Assembly: GCA_963777975.1 (NCBI GenBank)
Contig: CAVZSO010000002.1
Coordinates: 434,001-498,000, forward strand
Direction: 5' to 3'
DNA: 64,000 nucleotides
From: CSP1-4 sp963777975
GTDB taxonomy: Bacteria > Chloroflexota > Limnocylindria > Limnocylindrales > CSP1-4
Shown: piece by piece, positions 1 to 8,896 of the stretch
Position numbering within the stretch: the stretch's first letter is position 1
Layout of the letters: the number at the start of each line of letters is the position of its first letter
Position numbers and translations under genes: made by a program
Notes under the pieces: model-generated
Seen by the model: only the letters and a program-made list of their open reading frames with translations
Told to the model about the DNA's origin: nothing
The model's database searches: none

Positions 1-1
1 C

Positions 2-466
2 AACCAAGTCCTCATGGGAGTCGGCCTGCTGTCCGAACCGTCGCGGCTCTTCATCTACAACGACATCGGGACGTACATCGTGCTCACGTACGTGTACCTG
101 CCCTTTGCCGTGCTCGTCCTCTACTCGTCGCTCGACCGATTCGACTTCACCCAGCTGACCGCCGCCCAGGATCTCGGCGCGCGGCCGGACCAGGCGTTCC
201 GCCACGTGCTGCTACCGCAGATCCGGGCGGGCATCATCACCGCAGCGATCCTCGTGCTGATCCCGATCCTTGGCGAGTACCTGACTCCGTCGATCGTCGG
301 CGGCGCCTCGGGCCTCCTGATCGCGAATCTCATCTCGAACTTCTTCACGAACGCCCTGTTCTCGGAAGGCGCGGCGGTCGGCTTCATGATCGTCGCCCTC
401 GTGACGCTCCTTCTGATCGCCTTCCGCCGTTACCTCCGAGTCGAGGACGTCTACGCCCGTGGCTGA
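2..466 (+). CDS. ABC transporter permease, PotB type (5' end outside window)
   Basis: Inner-membrane permease of a spermidine/putrescine-type (PotB/PotC class) ABC importer. The frame is open from base 2, so the N-terminal half lies upstream of the window. The visible 154 residues are hydrophobic helices with a cytoplasmic EAA loop (AAQDLGARPDQAFRHVLLP), which docks on the ATPase. The stop overlaps the start of the next permease by 8 bp, so the two are translationally coupled and probably form a heterodimer. The ATPase and binding protein are presumably upstream. The substrate cannot be read from the sequence; the polyol genes downstream suggest a sugar alcohol rather than a polyamine, which is inference. 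Confidence 0.85.
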   Translation, partial: NQVLMGVGLLSEPSRLFIYNDIGTYIVLTYVYLPFAVLVLYSSLDRFDFTQLTAAQDLGARPDQAFRHVLLPQIRAGIITAAILVLIPILGEYLTPSIVGGASGLLIANLISNFFTNALFSEGAAVGFMIVALVTLLLIAFRRYLRVEDVYARG

Positions 467-1331
467 CGAGGTCGATCCGCTCGAGACGATGCCGGTCAGC
501 CGCAATGCCGGCGCGGTGCGGTGGGGCCTTCGCGCGTGGTTCGGCATCATCGTCGTCTTCCTGTACCTGCCGATCGCGTTCATGATCGCCTTCTCGTTCG
601 ACGCCTCGACGACGCCCGGGCTGCCGATCCAGGGCCCGACGCTCCACTGGTACGACGTGATGCTCCACAACCGCGTCCTGCTCCGGGCGGTGGTCAACTC
701 GGTCAGCGTCGCGGCCGTCGTCGCGGTCCTGGCGACGATCATCGGGACGATGGCGGCCTTCGTCCTCGTCCGCGGTGGCCTCCGCTATCCGAGCGCGATG
801 CGCGTCGGCTTCACGCTGCCGATCATGGTGCCGGGCGTGCTGATCGGCATCTCGCTGCTGATCTTCTTCTCGCGCGCCCTGCACCTCCCGCTGTCGCTTG
901 GGACCGTGGTTGCCGGGCAGCTCGTGCTCACGGTGCCGTTCGTCGTGATCATCGTCGCGGCTCGGCTGCAGGGCTTTGACCGCGCACTCGAGTGGGCCGC
1001 GGCAGATCTCGGTGCATCGCCGCGCCGGGCCATCCGGCACATCGTCCTGCCGCTGATCTCGCCCGCGATCATGGCCGGCGCACTCATCGTCGTGACGCTC
1101 TCGATCGACGAGTTCCTCGTCACGTGGTTCACGATCGGCCCGCAACCCACGTTGCCGACCTACATCTACACGCAGGTCAGGTTCGGCGTCACGCCCGAGG
1201 TCAACGCCGTCGCGACGGTCATGCTCGCCGCCACGCTCCTGATCGTCGGTGTCGCGTCGCTCATCCTGTCGCGTGCATCGCGAGCGCGACGCCGCGTTGC
1301 CCCGGTTCGCGGCCCGGAGGAGGCCGGCTGA
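459..1331 (+). CDS. ABC transporter permease, PotC type
   Basis: Second inner-membrane permease of the same importer, 290 aa, a usual length for PotC. It has about six predicted transmembrane helices, the first near residues 30-50. The EAA loop is near residue 185 (WAAADLGASPRRAIRHIVLP). It starts at GTG 459 inside the end of the upstream permease. The stop overlaps the ATG of the zinc dehydrogenase at 1331, so the three genes look like one transcript. Substrate is not identifiable from sequence alone. Confidence 0.88.
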   Translation: MADEVDPLETMPVSRNAGAVRWGLRAWFGIIVVFLYLPIAFMIAFSFDASTTPGLPIQGPTLHWYDVMLHNRVLLRAVVNSVSVAAVVAVLATIIGTMAAFVLVRGGLRYPSAMRVGFTLPIMVPGVLIGISLLIFFSRALHLPLSLGTVVAGQLVLTVPFVVIIVAARLQGFDRALEWAAADLGASPRRAIRHIVLPLISPAIMAGALIVVTLSIDEFLVTWFTIGPQPTLPTYIYTQVRFGVTPEVNAVATVMLAATLLIVGVASLILSRASRARRRVAPVRGPEEAG

Positions 1332-2348
1332 TGCGCGCAGCGGTATTCGCCGGAGACGGTGTCGTCGAGCTGCGCGATGTTCCCGAGCCGACGGTCGAGG
1401 CAGACGATGACGTCATCATCGAGGTCGAGGCGTGCGGCATCTGCGGGACGGACCTGCAGATCCTGAACGTGCCGCCCGGCCATCCGGCGGACGTCGGTGT
1501 CGTCATGGGCCACGAGATGGTCGGCCACGTGGCGCGACTCGGTCCCGCCGCGTCTGTCGGCGGCCTGTCGGTCGGCCAACGGGTGGTCGTCGATCCAGAT
1601 CCGACGTGCGGGATCTGCCGCTTCTGCCGCGCCGGCCGGCCGGCCAACTGCGAGAACATCCGGGCGCTCGGGCATCTTCCGAAACGGTGCCCTGGCCAGG
1701 TTCGCGAAGGCGCCCGCCGGCGCGGTCTATCCGGTCGCGGCCGAGCCGAAGACCGAGGCCGCGGCGCTCATCGAGCCGCTGGCCTGTGTCGTCAACGGTG
1801 CCAACCGCGCCAACCCTCGCCCCGGCGAATCGGCGGTCATCTTCGGTGCCGGGGCGATCGGTTGCCTCTTCGCGGCCGTCTTCCGGGCGGCGGGCGTCTC
1901 GCCGATCGTCGTCGTCGAGCCGACCGAGGCGCGGCGCTCGGTCGCGGCTGCGGTCGGTGCGCAGCACGTGCTGGCGCCGGACGAGTTCGTGGCCCGTCGC
2001 GAGGCGCTCCTGCCGGCCGGCGCCGACATCGTCGTCGATGCCGTCGGAACGCAGTTCCCCGCGGCCATCGAGAGCGCCGCGCTCGGCGGACGTATCGTCC
2101 TCTTCGGGCAGAACGCGAACGTCAATCCAGCCGTTCATCAATACACCATCACGGCCCGCTCACTGACCGTCATGGGAACCTACATCACGAACTACACCTT
2201 CCCCCAGGCGATCCGCATGGTCGAGCAGGGCATCCTGGACCTGACGCCCATCGTCACGCACGTCCTGCCGCTCGAGCGCCTGGCCGAAGGGCTCGACCTG
2301 CTGCGGTCCGGCGCGGCGACCAAGGTCCTGATCACCCCGGGCGCCTAG
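1331..2348 (+). CDS. Zinc-dependent alcohol/polyol dehydrogenase (MDR family), frameshifted
   Basis: Medium-chain zinc dehydrogenase of the sorbitol/threonine dehydrogenase type, expected to oxidise a polyol hydroxyl with NAD(P). The catalytic zinc site is seen as CGICGTD plus GHEMVG. The structural zinc lobe has four cysteines in CGICRFCRAGRPANC. The Rossmann motif is GAGAIG. The first ~115 codons are in one frame and the rest (from FRNGALARF) in the next; removing one G from the GGG at about 1678-1680 restores an uninterrupted ~339 aa protein of normal length. It follows the ABC permeases with overlap, so it may act on the imported substrate. A sequencing error is more likely than a real pseudogene. 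Confidence 0.82.
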
Positions 2349-2398
2349 GTCCGAAGGTCCGCGAGCCGAGGCCGCCTCTCGGATCGATCGTCGCAGGG

Positions 2399-3185
2399 CT
2401 ACTCGATCGTCCCGATCTTCTCGAACGGCTGGCCGAGGGCAGTCGGCCCGATCGCCGAGAAGCCGCCGTCGACGAGCAGCTCGGCGCCGGTCACGAACGA
2501 CGCGCGATCGGACACGAGGAACCGGACCGCCTCGGCCACTTCTTCGGGGTCGGCGATCCGGCCCAGCGGGTGGAACTCCGCGCCGAGCGCGTCCGCCCGT
2601 TCGCGTGTCCCGTAGCGGCGCTCGATGTTGCGACTCCACATCCAGCCCGGCGATATGGCATTGACGCGGATGCCCCGTGGCGCGAGCTGCTGGGCGGCCG
2701 TCTTGGCGAGCATGAGCAGGCCGGCCTTGCCGACGTTGTAGACGAGGTGGTTCGGCTGCGAGAAGGTGCCGCTGACCGATGCGATGTAGACGATGGCGCC
2801 GCCCTTCGGCATGTGATCGACGGCCGCCTGGGTCAGCATCGCCGCCGACACGAGGTTCGTGTCGAGCACCCGGCGCCACAACGCTCGGGATGACGCGAGC
2901 AGATCGTCATCGAAGACCGCGATCGCGAAGACGAGGATGTCGATCCGGCCGTGCCTGCTCCACGGTGGTCCGGATCAGCCGATCGAGATCGCCATCGTCG
3001 GTGACGTCGGTCGGCACGAAGATGGCATCGTCGCCGAACCGCGCCCCGAGCTCGTCCGGGTGCGAGGCAACGCGGTCGGCGAGGACCACCGTGGCTCCAT
3101 CGGACACGAGGACACCGGCGATCGCGGCCCCGAGGTACGACGCGGCCCCCGCCACGATGGCGACCTTGCCGTCGAGGTCGGCCAC
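2399..3185 (-). CDS. Short-chain dehydrogenase/reductase, frameshifted
   Basis: NAD(P)-dependent SDR oxidoreductase, last gene of the minus-strand inositol-type operon. The N-terminal part (3185 down to ~2957) carries a slightly deviant cofactor loop, GAASYLG. The C-terminal part (from 2881) has SVSG, the catalytic YNVGK and the family-typical ending LVDGG. A one-base insertion near 2957 separates the parts; reading across it gives GRIDILVFAIAVFDDDLL, as expected between them. Total ~261 aa, normal for SDRs. Its start lies 3 bp after the iolD stop. The substrate is probably a sugar, polyol or lactol intermediate, by context. Confidence 0.82.
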
Positions 3186-3188
3186 TGC

Positions 3189-5033
3189 TCAGACCCCGAC
3201 GCGCTGGCGTCGCTTGTCGACCACCCATCGCTCGCGGACGGCGCGGACCTGCTCCCGATCGCTGACCTCGGGGATGCCCACCTCCCACCAGGCTCCGCCC
3301 TCCGTCCAGGCGTAGGGGTCGATGGGCACGACGATGACGTAGCTGCGGTCGGCCGCCTTGGCCCTGGCGTAGGCGGCCGCAAGATCGTCGACCCGCTCGA
3401 CGCGTTCGGCGATGGCGCCCAGGGCCTCGGCGTGCTTGACGAAGTCGACGGCGACGTCGCGGACGCGCCGGGTCGTCTGCAGCTGGTTGTTGAACTCGGC
3501 GCCACCGGAGTTGACCTGCAGGCGGTTGATGACGGCGTAGCCGGCGTTGTCGCAGACGATGAAGATGACCTTGTGCCCGGTCGTCACCGTGGAGTAGATG
3601 TCCGAGTTCATCATCAGGTACGACCCGTCGCCGACCCAGGCGATGACGTCCCCCTCGCCCCTCGCCATCTTGGCCCCCCACGCGCCGGCGATCTCGTAGC
3701 CCATCGTCGAGTAGCCGTATTCGGAGTCGAACGAGCCGATCGACTTCGAGCGCCAGCCCATGCACAGCTCGCCGGGCAGGCCACCGGCCGCGGACAGGCA
3801 GTAGTCGTCGTCGGCGCAGACGTCGTTGATGGCCTGGATGACCTCGGCATAGGCCGGCGGGCCTTCGTGCTGCCGCCCCTTCCAGGTATCGAGGTAGCGA
3901 TGCCAGTCGGCGATCCGCTCCTGGGCGAACGACAGCCACTCGGCGGCGGCCATGGATCCCCCGAGGGCGGCGTCGAGCGCCTCGAGCGAGACCCGGGCGT
4001 CGCCGATGACCGGCTGCGCGCGCTGCTTGTGGGCGTCCCAGCCTGCCGTGTTGACCGACACGAACCGGACGTCGGGATCTTCGAAGAGCGCCCAGGAGCC
4101 GGTGGTGAAGTCCTGCAGCCTGGTCCCGACGGCGAGCACGACATCCGCCCGCGCGGCGACGGCATTGGCGGCCAGCGACCCGGTGATGCCGATCGGGCCG
4201 GCGTAGTTGGGGTGGTCGTGGAGGAGGGTCGCCTTGCCGGCGACGGTCTCGACGACCGGGATGCCGTGGGTCTCCGCGAACGTCTGCAGCGTCTCCACCG
4301 CGCCCGAATAGTGCACGCCGCCGCCGGCGATGATCATCGGACGGCGCGCTCCGCGGAGCATCGCCGCGGCCGCCTCCACGTCACGTGGATCCGGCGCCGG
4401 ACGCCGGATGTAGTGGACGGTCGGCTCGAAGAAGACGGCCGGGTAGTCGTAGGCCTCGGCCTGGATGTCCTGCGGCAGCGCGAGGAACGCCGGTCCGCGC
4501 GTGGCCGGATCGAGCATCACGGCCAGCGCCTGCGGTAGCGAGCGCACGATCTGCTCGGGGCGGCTGATCCGATCCCAGTACCGCGTGACGGGCTTGAAGG
4601 CGTCCGTCACGGTCATCGTGGGGTCGTCGAAGTGCTCGACCTGTTGCAGGACGGGGTCGACGATCCGGTGCTGGAAGGTGTCGCCCGACAGGAGCAGGAC
4701 CGGCAGGCGGTTGGCATGCGCCGCGGCGGCGGCGGTCACGAAGTTCGTCGAGCCTGGCCCGATCGACGAGGTGGCGATCATGATCCGTCGCCCGCGCATC
4801 GCCTTGCCGTAGGCCACCGCGGCCAGGGCCATCGACTGCTCGTTCTGGCCGCGCCACGTCGGCAGGCGGTCCTGGACGGGCTCCAGGGCTTCGCCCAGGC
4901 TGGTCACGTTGCCGTGCCCGAAGATGGCGAACACACCGGCGAACAGGGCGACCTCCTCGCCGTCGACCACCGTCCGCTGCGCCAGCAGCCAGCGCACGAG
5001 GGCCTGGGCCATGGTCAACCGGATGGTCTTCAT
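3189..5033 (-). CDS. iolD: IolD: 3D-(3,5/4)-trihydroxycyclohexane-1,2-dione hydrolase
   Basis: Thiamine-diphosphate enzyme that opens the inositol-derived ring diketone to 5-deoxy-D-glucuronate, the third step of myo-inositol catabolism. It is 614 aa, near the usual ~620-640. The N-terminal PYR domain begins MKTIRLTMAQALVRWL, followed by a central nucleotide-like domain. The C-terminal PP domain holds the ThDP/Mg motif GDGSYLMMNSD followed by a distal N. I chose ATG 5033 because the open frame runs further upstream without similarity and this ATG overlaps the aldolase stop (ATGA). The frame is intact. A more distant ThDP enzyme such as an acetolactate synthase is less likely given iolE, iolB and iolG nearby. 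Confidence 0.9.
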   Translation of the reverse strand: MKTIRLTMAQALVRWLLAQRTVVDGEEVALFAGVFAIFGHGNVTSLGEALEPVQDRLPTWRGQNEQSMALAAVAYGKAMRGRRIMIATSSIGPGSTNFVTAAAAAHANRLPVLLLSGDTFQHRIVDPVLQQVEHFDDPTMTVTDAFKPVTRYWDRISRPEQIVRSLPQALAVMLDPATRGPAFLALPQDIQAEAYDYPAVFFEPTVHYIRRPAPDPRDVEAAAAMLRGARRPMIIAGGGVHYSGAVETLQTFAETHGIPVVETVAGKATLLHDHPNYAGPIGITGSLAANAVAARADVVLAVGTRLQDFTTGSWALFEDPDVRFVSVNTAGWDAHKQRAQPVIGDARVSLEALDAALGGSMAAAEWLSFAQERIADWHRYLDTWKGRQHEGPPAYAEVIQAINDVCADDDYCLSAAGGLPGELCMGWRSKSIGSFDSEYGYSTMGYEIAGAWGAKMARGEGDVIAWVGDGSYLMMNSDIYSTVTTGHKVIFIVCDNAGYAVINRLQVNSGGAEFNNQLQTTRRVRDVAVDFVKHAEALGAIAERVERVDDLAAAYARAKAADRSYVIVVPIDPYAWTEGGAWWEVGIPEVSDREQVRAVRERWVVDKRRQRVGV

Positions 5034-5800
5034 CGTCGTGCACCTCGCAGTCGCTCCAGGTGAGCCGTCATGCCGTCGCGCAGGAACATCTCGACCCCGG
5101 TCGTGAAGTAGCGAGCCCCGCGATCCAGCCAGGTCTCGGTGGCGGCGGCCGACCCGGCGTAGATGCCGAGCACCTTGTCGGACGGTACGACCACCGCCGC
5201 GACGCGCTCCATCGCGGCCAGCACGTCCGGATGACCGGGCTGGCCAGGATGGCCCAACGATTGCGACAGGTCGGTCGGTCCCAGGAAGAGCACGTCGACG
5301 CCGTCGATCGCCACATATGCCTCGATGGCGTCGACCGCCGCCTGCGTCTCGATGTGGACGACCACCAGGGTCTCGCGATTCGAGCGCTCGACGAACGTGT
5401 CGAGCGGCTCGTCGAGCCCCCACCCGGAGGCACGCGTGCCGGCCAGCCCGCGCTCGCCCCTCGGCCCGTACTTGACGGAACGGACCGCCTGCTCGACGCC
5501 CTCCGGCGTATTGACCCACGGGACGTGGACGCCGTGGATGCCGCTGTCGAGGAAGCGCAGGATGATGTGCGGCTGGTTGGTCGTGACCCGGGCGAGAGGC
5601 GTCACGCCACGCACGTCGAGCGCGCGGCAGAGATCTTCGATGTCACGTGGTTGGAGCGTGCTGTGCTCGCCGTCGAAGACGAGGAAGTCCCAGCCCTGCA
5701 TCGCCACGTACTCCGCGAGCGACGGTTCGGCATAGCGGAAGAAGCAGCCGAAGACGGGCTCCCCCGTGGCGAGCTTCGCTTTGGTCGTGTTGGTCAGCAC
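5030..5800 (-). CDS. HpcH/HpaI-family aldolase/citrate lyase
   Basis: Class II, metal-dependent pyruvate-type aldolase of 256 aa, in the family of 4-hydroxy-2-oxoheptanedioate and 2-keto-3-deoxy-L-rhamnonate aldolases. Visible family features are FDGEHS (catalytic His region), the metal ligand in HIETQAAVDAI (Glu), and the GPTDLS loop. The stop overlaps the iolD start by 4 bp, so the two are coupled. In standard inositol pathways the aldolase is the class II IolJ acting on a phosphorylated substrate. This protein is from a different family, so it may perform an alternative cleavage or belong to a deoxy-sugar acid branch together with the SMP-30 lactonase. Confidence 0.85.
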   Translation of the reverse strand: MLTNTTKAKLATGEPVFGCFFRYAEPSLAEYVAMQGWDFLVFDGEHSTLQPRDIEDLCRALDVRGVTPLARVTTNQPHIILRFLDSGIHGVHVPWVNTPEGVEQAVRSVKYGPRGERGLAGTRASGWGLDEPLDTFVERSNRETLVVVHIETQAAVDAIEAYVAIDGVDVLFLGPTDLSQSLGHPGQPGHPDVLAAMERVAAVVVPSDKVLGIYAGSAAATETWLDRGARYFTTGVEMFLRDGMTAHLERLRGARR

Positions 5801-5809
5801 GGCGACGCC

Positions 5810-6991
5810 TCAGTCGATCCGCAGGTTGACGACATCTTCCCAGCGCTGCGACGCCCACGAGCGGACCATCGCCGCGGCCACGGACGCGTTGGCCAGCGCC
5901 TCGGTGAAATTCGGGCTGTGGGCTCGGCCGGCAGCGACCGAGGTCAGGAACTCGTACGCCTCGATGAGCTTCAGGTCCTCGTAGCCGAGCGAGTTCCCGG
6001 CGCCCGGCACGATGCTGCCCTGGTTGCGGAACATGTCGCCGGCGAGGACCTCGAGGAAACCGTCGTTGGGCTGTTCCTCGGGCAGGTAGAGCTGGAGCTG
6101 GTTGAGCGTCTCGTGGTCCCACGAGGCGGCGCCCTTCGATCCGTTCAGCTCGAAGGCCATCGAGCTCTGCGGCCCGAAGATCGAGCGGTCCGTCTCCAGC
6201 GTCCCCCGGGCCCCACTCTCGAACTCGACCAGGGCACCGACGTAGTCCTCGTTGGTCACCTGCCCCACCGGATCTCCGGGCTTGCCGCGGGCGTAGTGGG
6301 TCGGGCCGCCAGCCGCGGGCACCGGGCGCTCCTTGACGAACGTCTCCTTGACCGCCACCACACGGGTGATCGATCCGGCGAGGTACTGCGCCATATCGAT
6401 GGCGTGGGACATGAGGTCGCTCAAGACACCGTAGCCGGCCTCTTCCTGGAGGTAGCGCCACGACAGGAGCCCGAGTCGATCGCGCCCGTACATCGAGAAG
6501 AATCGACCGCGGTAGTGCGTCAGCTCGCCGAGACGCCCCTCGATGATGAGCTGTCGGGTGTACTGCACGAGCGGCGCCCAGCGGTAGTTGTAGCCGCAGC
6601 CGGTGATGACCCCCGCCAGCCGCGCGGCCCGCTCCATGGCCGCCGTGTCGCTCGGCACGAGGCCGACGGGCTTCTCGCAGGCGATGTGTTTGCCCGCCGC
6701 CGCCGCGGCCTCCGCGAGCTCGCGGTGCAGGGCGTTGGGGGCCGTGATGTCGATGACGTCGACGTCATCGCGCTGGATGACCTCTCGCCAATCGGGCGTG
6801 CCGCTGGCGAAGCCGAAGTTCTCGACCGCCAGCCGGACCCGCTCCGGGTCCGTGTCGGCGACCGCCACCAGCCTCGGCCGCAGGCCGCTCTCGGAGAAGT
6901 AGACCGGGAGGTCCCGGTAGGCGCGCGAGTGGGCCTGCCCCATCCAGCCGAAGCCGAGCACCCCGATCCCGATCGTCGTCGTCGGCGCCAT
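5810..6991 (-). CDS. Gfo/Idh/MocA-family oxidoreductase
   Basis: NAD(P)-dependent sugar or cyclitol dehydrogenase, 393 aa. The N-terminal Rossmann motif is GVLGFGWMGQAH. The family signature ACEKPVG near residue 100 supplies the catalytic lysine, and the C-terminal alpha/beta domain includes SHAIDMAQYL. I chose ATG 6991 because it directly precedes the dinucleotide-binding strand and lies 4 bp from the upstream gene's stop. It sits mid-operon between the hydroxyacid dehydrogenase and the HpcH/HpaI aldolase. Likely substrates are myo- or scyllo-inositol or a related keto-sugar; the exact one is not readable. Confidence 0.87.
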   Translation of the reverse strand: MAPTTTIGIGVLGFGWMGQAHSRAYRDLPVYFSESGLRPRLVAVADTDPERVRLAVENFGFASGTPDWREVIQRDDVDVIDITAPNALHRELAEAAAAAGKHIACEKPVGLVPSDTAAMERAARLAGVITGCGYNYRWAPLVQYTRQLIIEGRLGELTHYRGRFFSMYGRDRLGLLSWRYLQEEAGYGVLSDLMSHAIDMAQYLAGSITRVVAVKETFVKERPVPAAGGPTHYARGKPGDPVGQVTNEDYVGALVEFESGARGTLETDRSIFGPQSSMAFELNGSKGAASWDHETLNQLQLYLPEEQPNDGFLEVLAGDMFRNQGSIVPGAGNSLGYEDLKLIEAYEFLTSVAAGRAHSPNFTEALANASVAAAMVRSWASQRWEDVVNLRID

Positions 6992-6995
6992 GCTC

Positions 6996-7934
6996 TTACC
7001 CGCCTTTCGCCGTCGTGGCAGCCCAGACCTCGGGATTGACCAGGTATGCCGGGCGGCGGCCAGCCAGCCCATCGACGACCTGCTCGAAGGCGGCGCGGAA
7101 GATGCGCACCTTGCCATCGCCCGTCGCCGAGGCCACATGGGGCGTGACCACGACGTCGTCGCGCCCGAGGAGTGGGTGGTCGATCGGCAGCGGCTCGGGC
7201 TCCGTGACGTCCAAGCCAGCCCCGAACAGGTGTCCCGCGGCGAGCGCCGCGAGCAGGGCGTCGCCGTCGACCAGCCCGCCGCGCGCCGTGTTGACGAAGA
7301 CGGCGCCACGCTTCATCCACCCGAACTGCTCGGCCCCGAACAGATGGCGCGTCGCGTCGCTCAACGGCACATGGACCGAGACGACGTCCGACGCTCCGGA
7401 GCAGCTGCTCGAGGGTGGCGATCGGACTCACGCCAGGCGGGAAGTCGGCGTCGGCAGGAATGGGTCGTGGGCCGTCACCCGCATCCCCATCGCGCCGCAG
7501 ATGGTCGCCACATGCCGCGCGATGCGTCCGCAGCCGACCAGCCCGAGGACCTTGCCCTCGAGCTCCATGGCCTCCTGGCTGGCGTAGTAGTCACCGCTGC
7601 CCTGGCGGAGCCGGGATTCCGCGCGCTTGACGCCCTTGGCGACCATGAGCATGAGGGTCACCGCGTGCTCCGCCGTCGAGACCGTCGGCGCATCGGGCGT
7701 GTTGCAGACGGCGATCCCGCGCCGCGTCGCCTCGGCGACGTCGACGAGGTCGTAGCCGATGCCCGTGCGGGCGATGAGGCGCAGGCCTGGGGCGCGGTCC
7801 ATCAGCCCGGCGTCGTAGCGCATGGTCGACGCGACCGCCGCCTGGGCCGTGGCGAGGCCAGCGTAGGGATCCTCACGGGTCGATGGACCGAGGACGGTGA
7901 CCGCAGCGGCGACTTCGTGGACAAGCTCCGGCAC
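6996..7934 (-). CDS. D-isomer-specific 2-hydroxyacid dehydrogenase (SerA/phosphoglycerate dehydrogenase-like), frameshifted
   Basis: NAD-dependent D-2-hydroxyacid dehydrogenase. The N-terminal part shows ARTGIGYDLVDV and the NAD motif GLVGCGRIARHVA. The C-terminal part shows NTARGGLVDGDAL and HVAS near the catalytic histidine. Two shifts are needed: one missing base near 7459 and one extra base near 7405. Between them the middle frame gives DADFPPGVSPIATLEQLLRS, which joins both parts. The start is uncertain: GTG 7934 is the only obvious start in frame, but similarity seems to extend several codons upstream, so another shift near the start is possible. It probably reduces or oxidises a sugar-derived hydroxyacid in this operon. 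Confidence 0.78.
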
Positions 7935-7979
7935 GACGGCACGCTCGAACCAGACCGGCGGTCGCTCGTGCGGGCTCGA

Positions 7980-8888
7980 TCACGCGACGGCCCCGGGGCC
8001 GCTGGCGCCGAACGACGGTTCGGCCAGTCCGCGCGTACCGGTCTCGATGGCGAACAATCCACCCGCGTCGCGCTGGCCGGGCGCGCTGGGGCGCGATCCG
8101 CCGCGGCCGATCGAGGTCACGAACATGGTCGACAATCCGCGGCCGCCGAACGCCGGCATGGTCGGCTTCTCGACGGGCAGGCCGATGCGCTGGTCGATCT
8201 CGCCTGCCGGGGTGACACGGATCACGGACCAGCCGCCGACGCAGGCGATCCAGTAGCAACCGTCCTGGTCGACGCAGGCGCCATCGGGTCGGCCGGGCAG
8301 GTCGCCGAAGTCGAGGAACACGCGCTCGTTGACCGCATCGCCCGAGGCCTGGTCGTAGTCGTAGGCCCAGACGGTCTCCCGATGCGAGTCGGCGAAGTAC
8401 ATCGTCGTGCCATCCGGCGAGAAGGCCAGGCCATTCGCGACCCCGACACCGGAGCGCACCGTCGTCACCTCGCCGCCCGGATCCACGCGGTGGAGGAAGC
8501 CCGTGAACTGGCGGGCGGCCGCCGGGTCGTACATGCTGCCCACCCAGAAGCGGCCAGCCGGATCACAGCGACCGTCGTTCAGCCGATTGTCTGTGTCCTC
8601 GGGCTCGAGACGGAGCCACGAGCGACACGACCCCGAGTCCCAGTCGAAGAATGCCAGCGATGACCCGATGGCCACGAGCAGCTGACCGGCCTGCGAGGTG
8701 AGCGCGATCGAGCCCGGCCGTCCTGGCACGGGCCGCTGCTCGTCGACGTTCGTGGCCGGGTCGTAGCGATGGATCAGCTGGCCCTCGATGTCGACCCAGT
8801 AGAGGCGTTCCTCGATGCCGCTCCAGAGCGGGCATTCGCCCAGCAGCGCCTGTGCCGGTACGAGGCACTCGACCCGCGGGTCGTCCAC
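7980..8888 (-). CDS. SMP-30/gluconolactonase family protein
   Basis: Six-bladed beta-propeller lactonase of 302 aa that hydrolyses sugar lactones to aldonic acids. Family marks include LGECPLW near residue 16 (metal-ligand Glu), NDGRCDPAGRFWVGSM (Asn/Asp and substrate region), GVANGLAFSPDG, and RPDGACVDQDGCYW. The frame is intact. It lies second in the minus-strand operon after iolE. A lactonase next to an SDR, a zinc ADH and an HpcH/HpaI aldolase recalls non-phosphorylative deoxy-sugar oxidation; the matching sugar-acid dehydratase is not in the window. Confidence 0.9.
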   Translation of the reverse strand: MDDPRVECLVPAQALLGECPLWSGIEERLYWVDIEGQLIHRYDPATNVDEQRPVPGRPGSIALTSQAGQLLVAIGSSLAFFDWDSGSCRSWLRLEPEDTDNRLNDGRCDPAGRFWVGSMYDPAAARQFTGFLHRVDPGGEVTTVRSGVGVANGLAFSPDGTTMYFADSHRETVWAYDYDQASGDAVNERVFLDFGDLPGRPDGACVDQDGCYWIACVGGWSVIRVTPAGEIDQRIGLPVEKPTMPAFGGRGLSTMFVTSIGRGGSRPSAPGQRDAGGLFAIETGTRGLAEPSFGASGPGAVA

Positions 8889-8896
8889 GCTCGGGC

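Noticed and set aside
384..1145. Long minus-strand open frame (253 aa) rich in R, D and H
   Set aside because: It is the shadow of the PotC-type permease; composition is typical of antisense frames in GC-rich genes.
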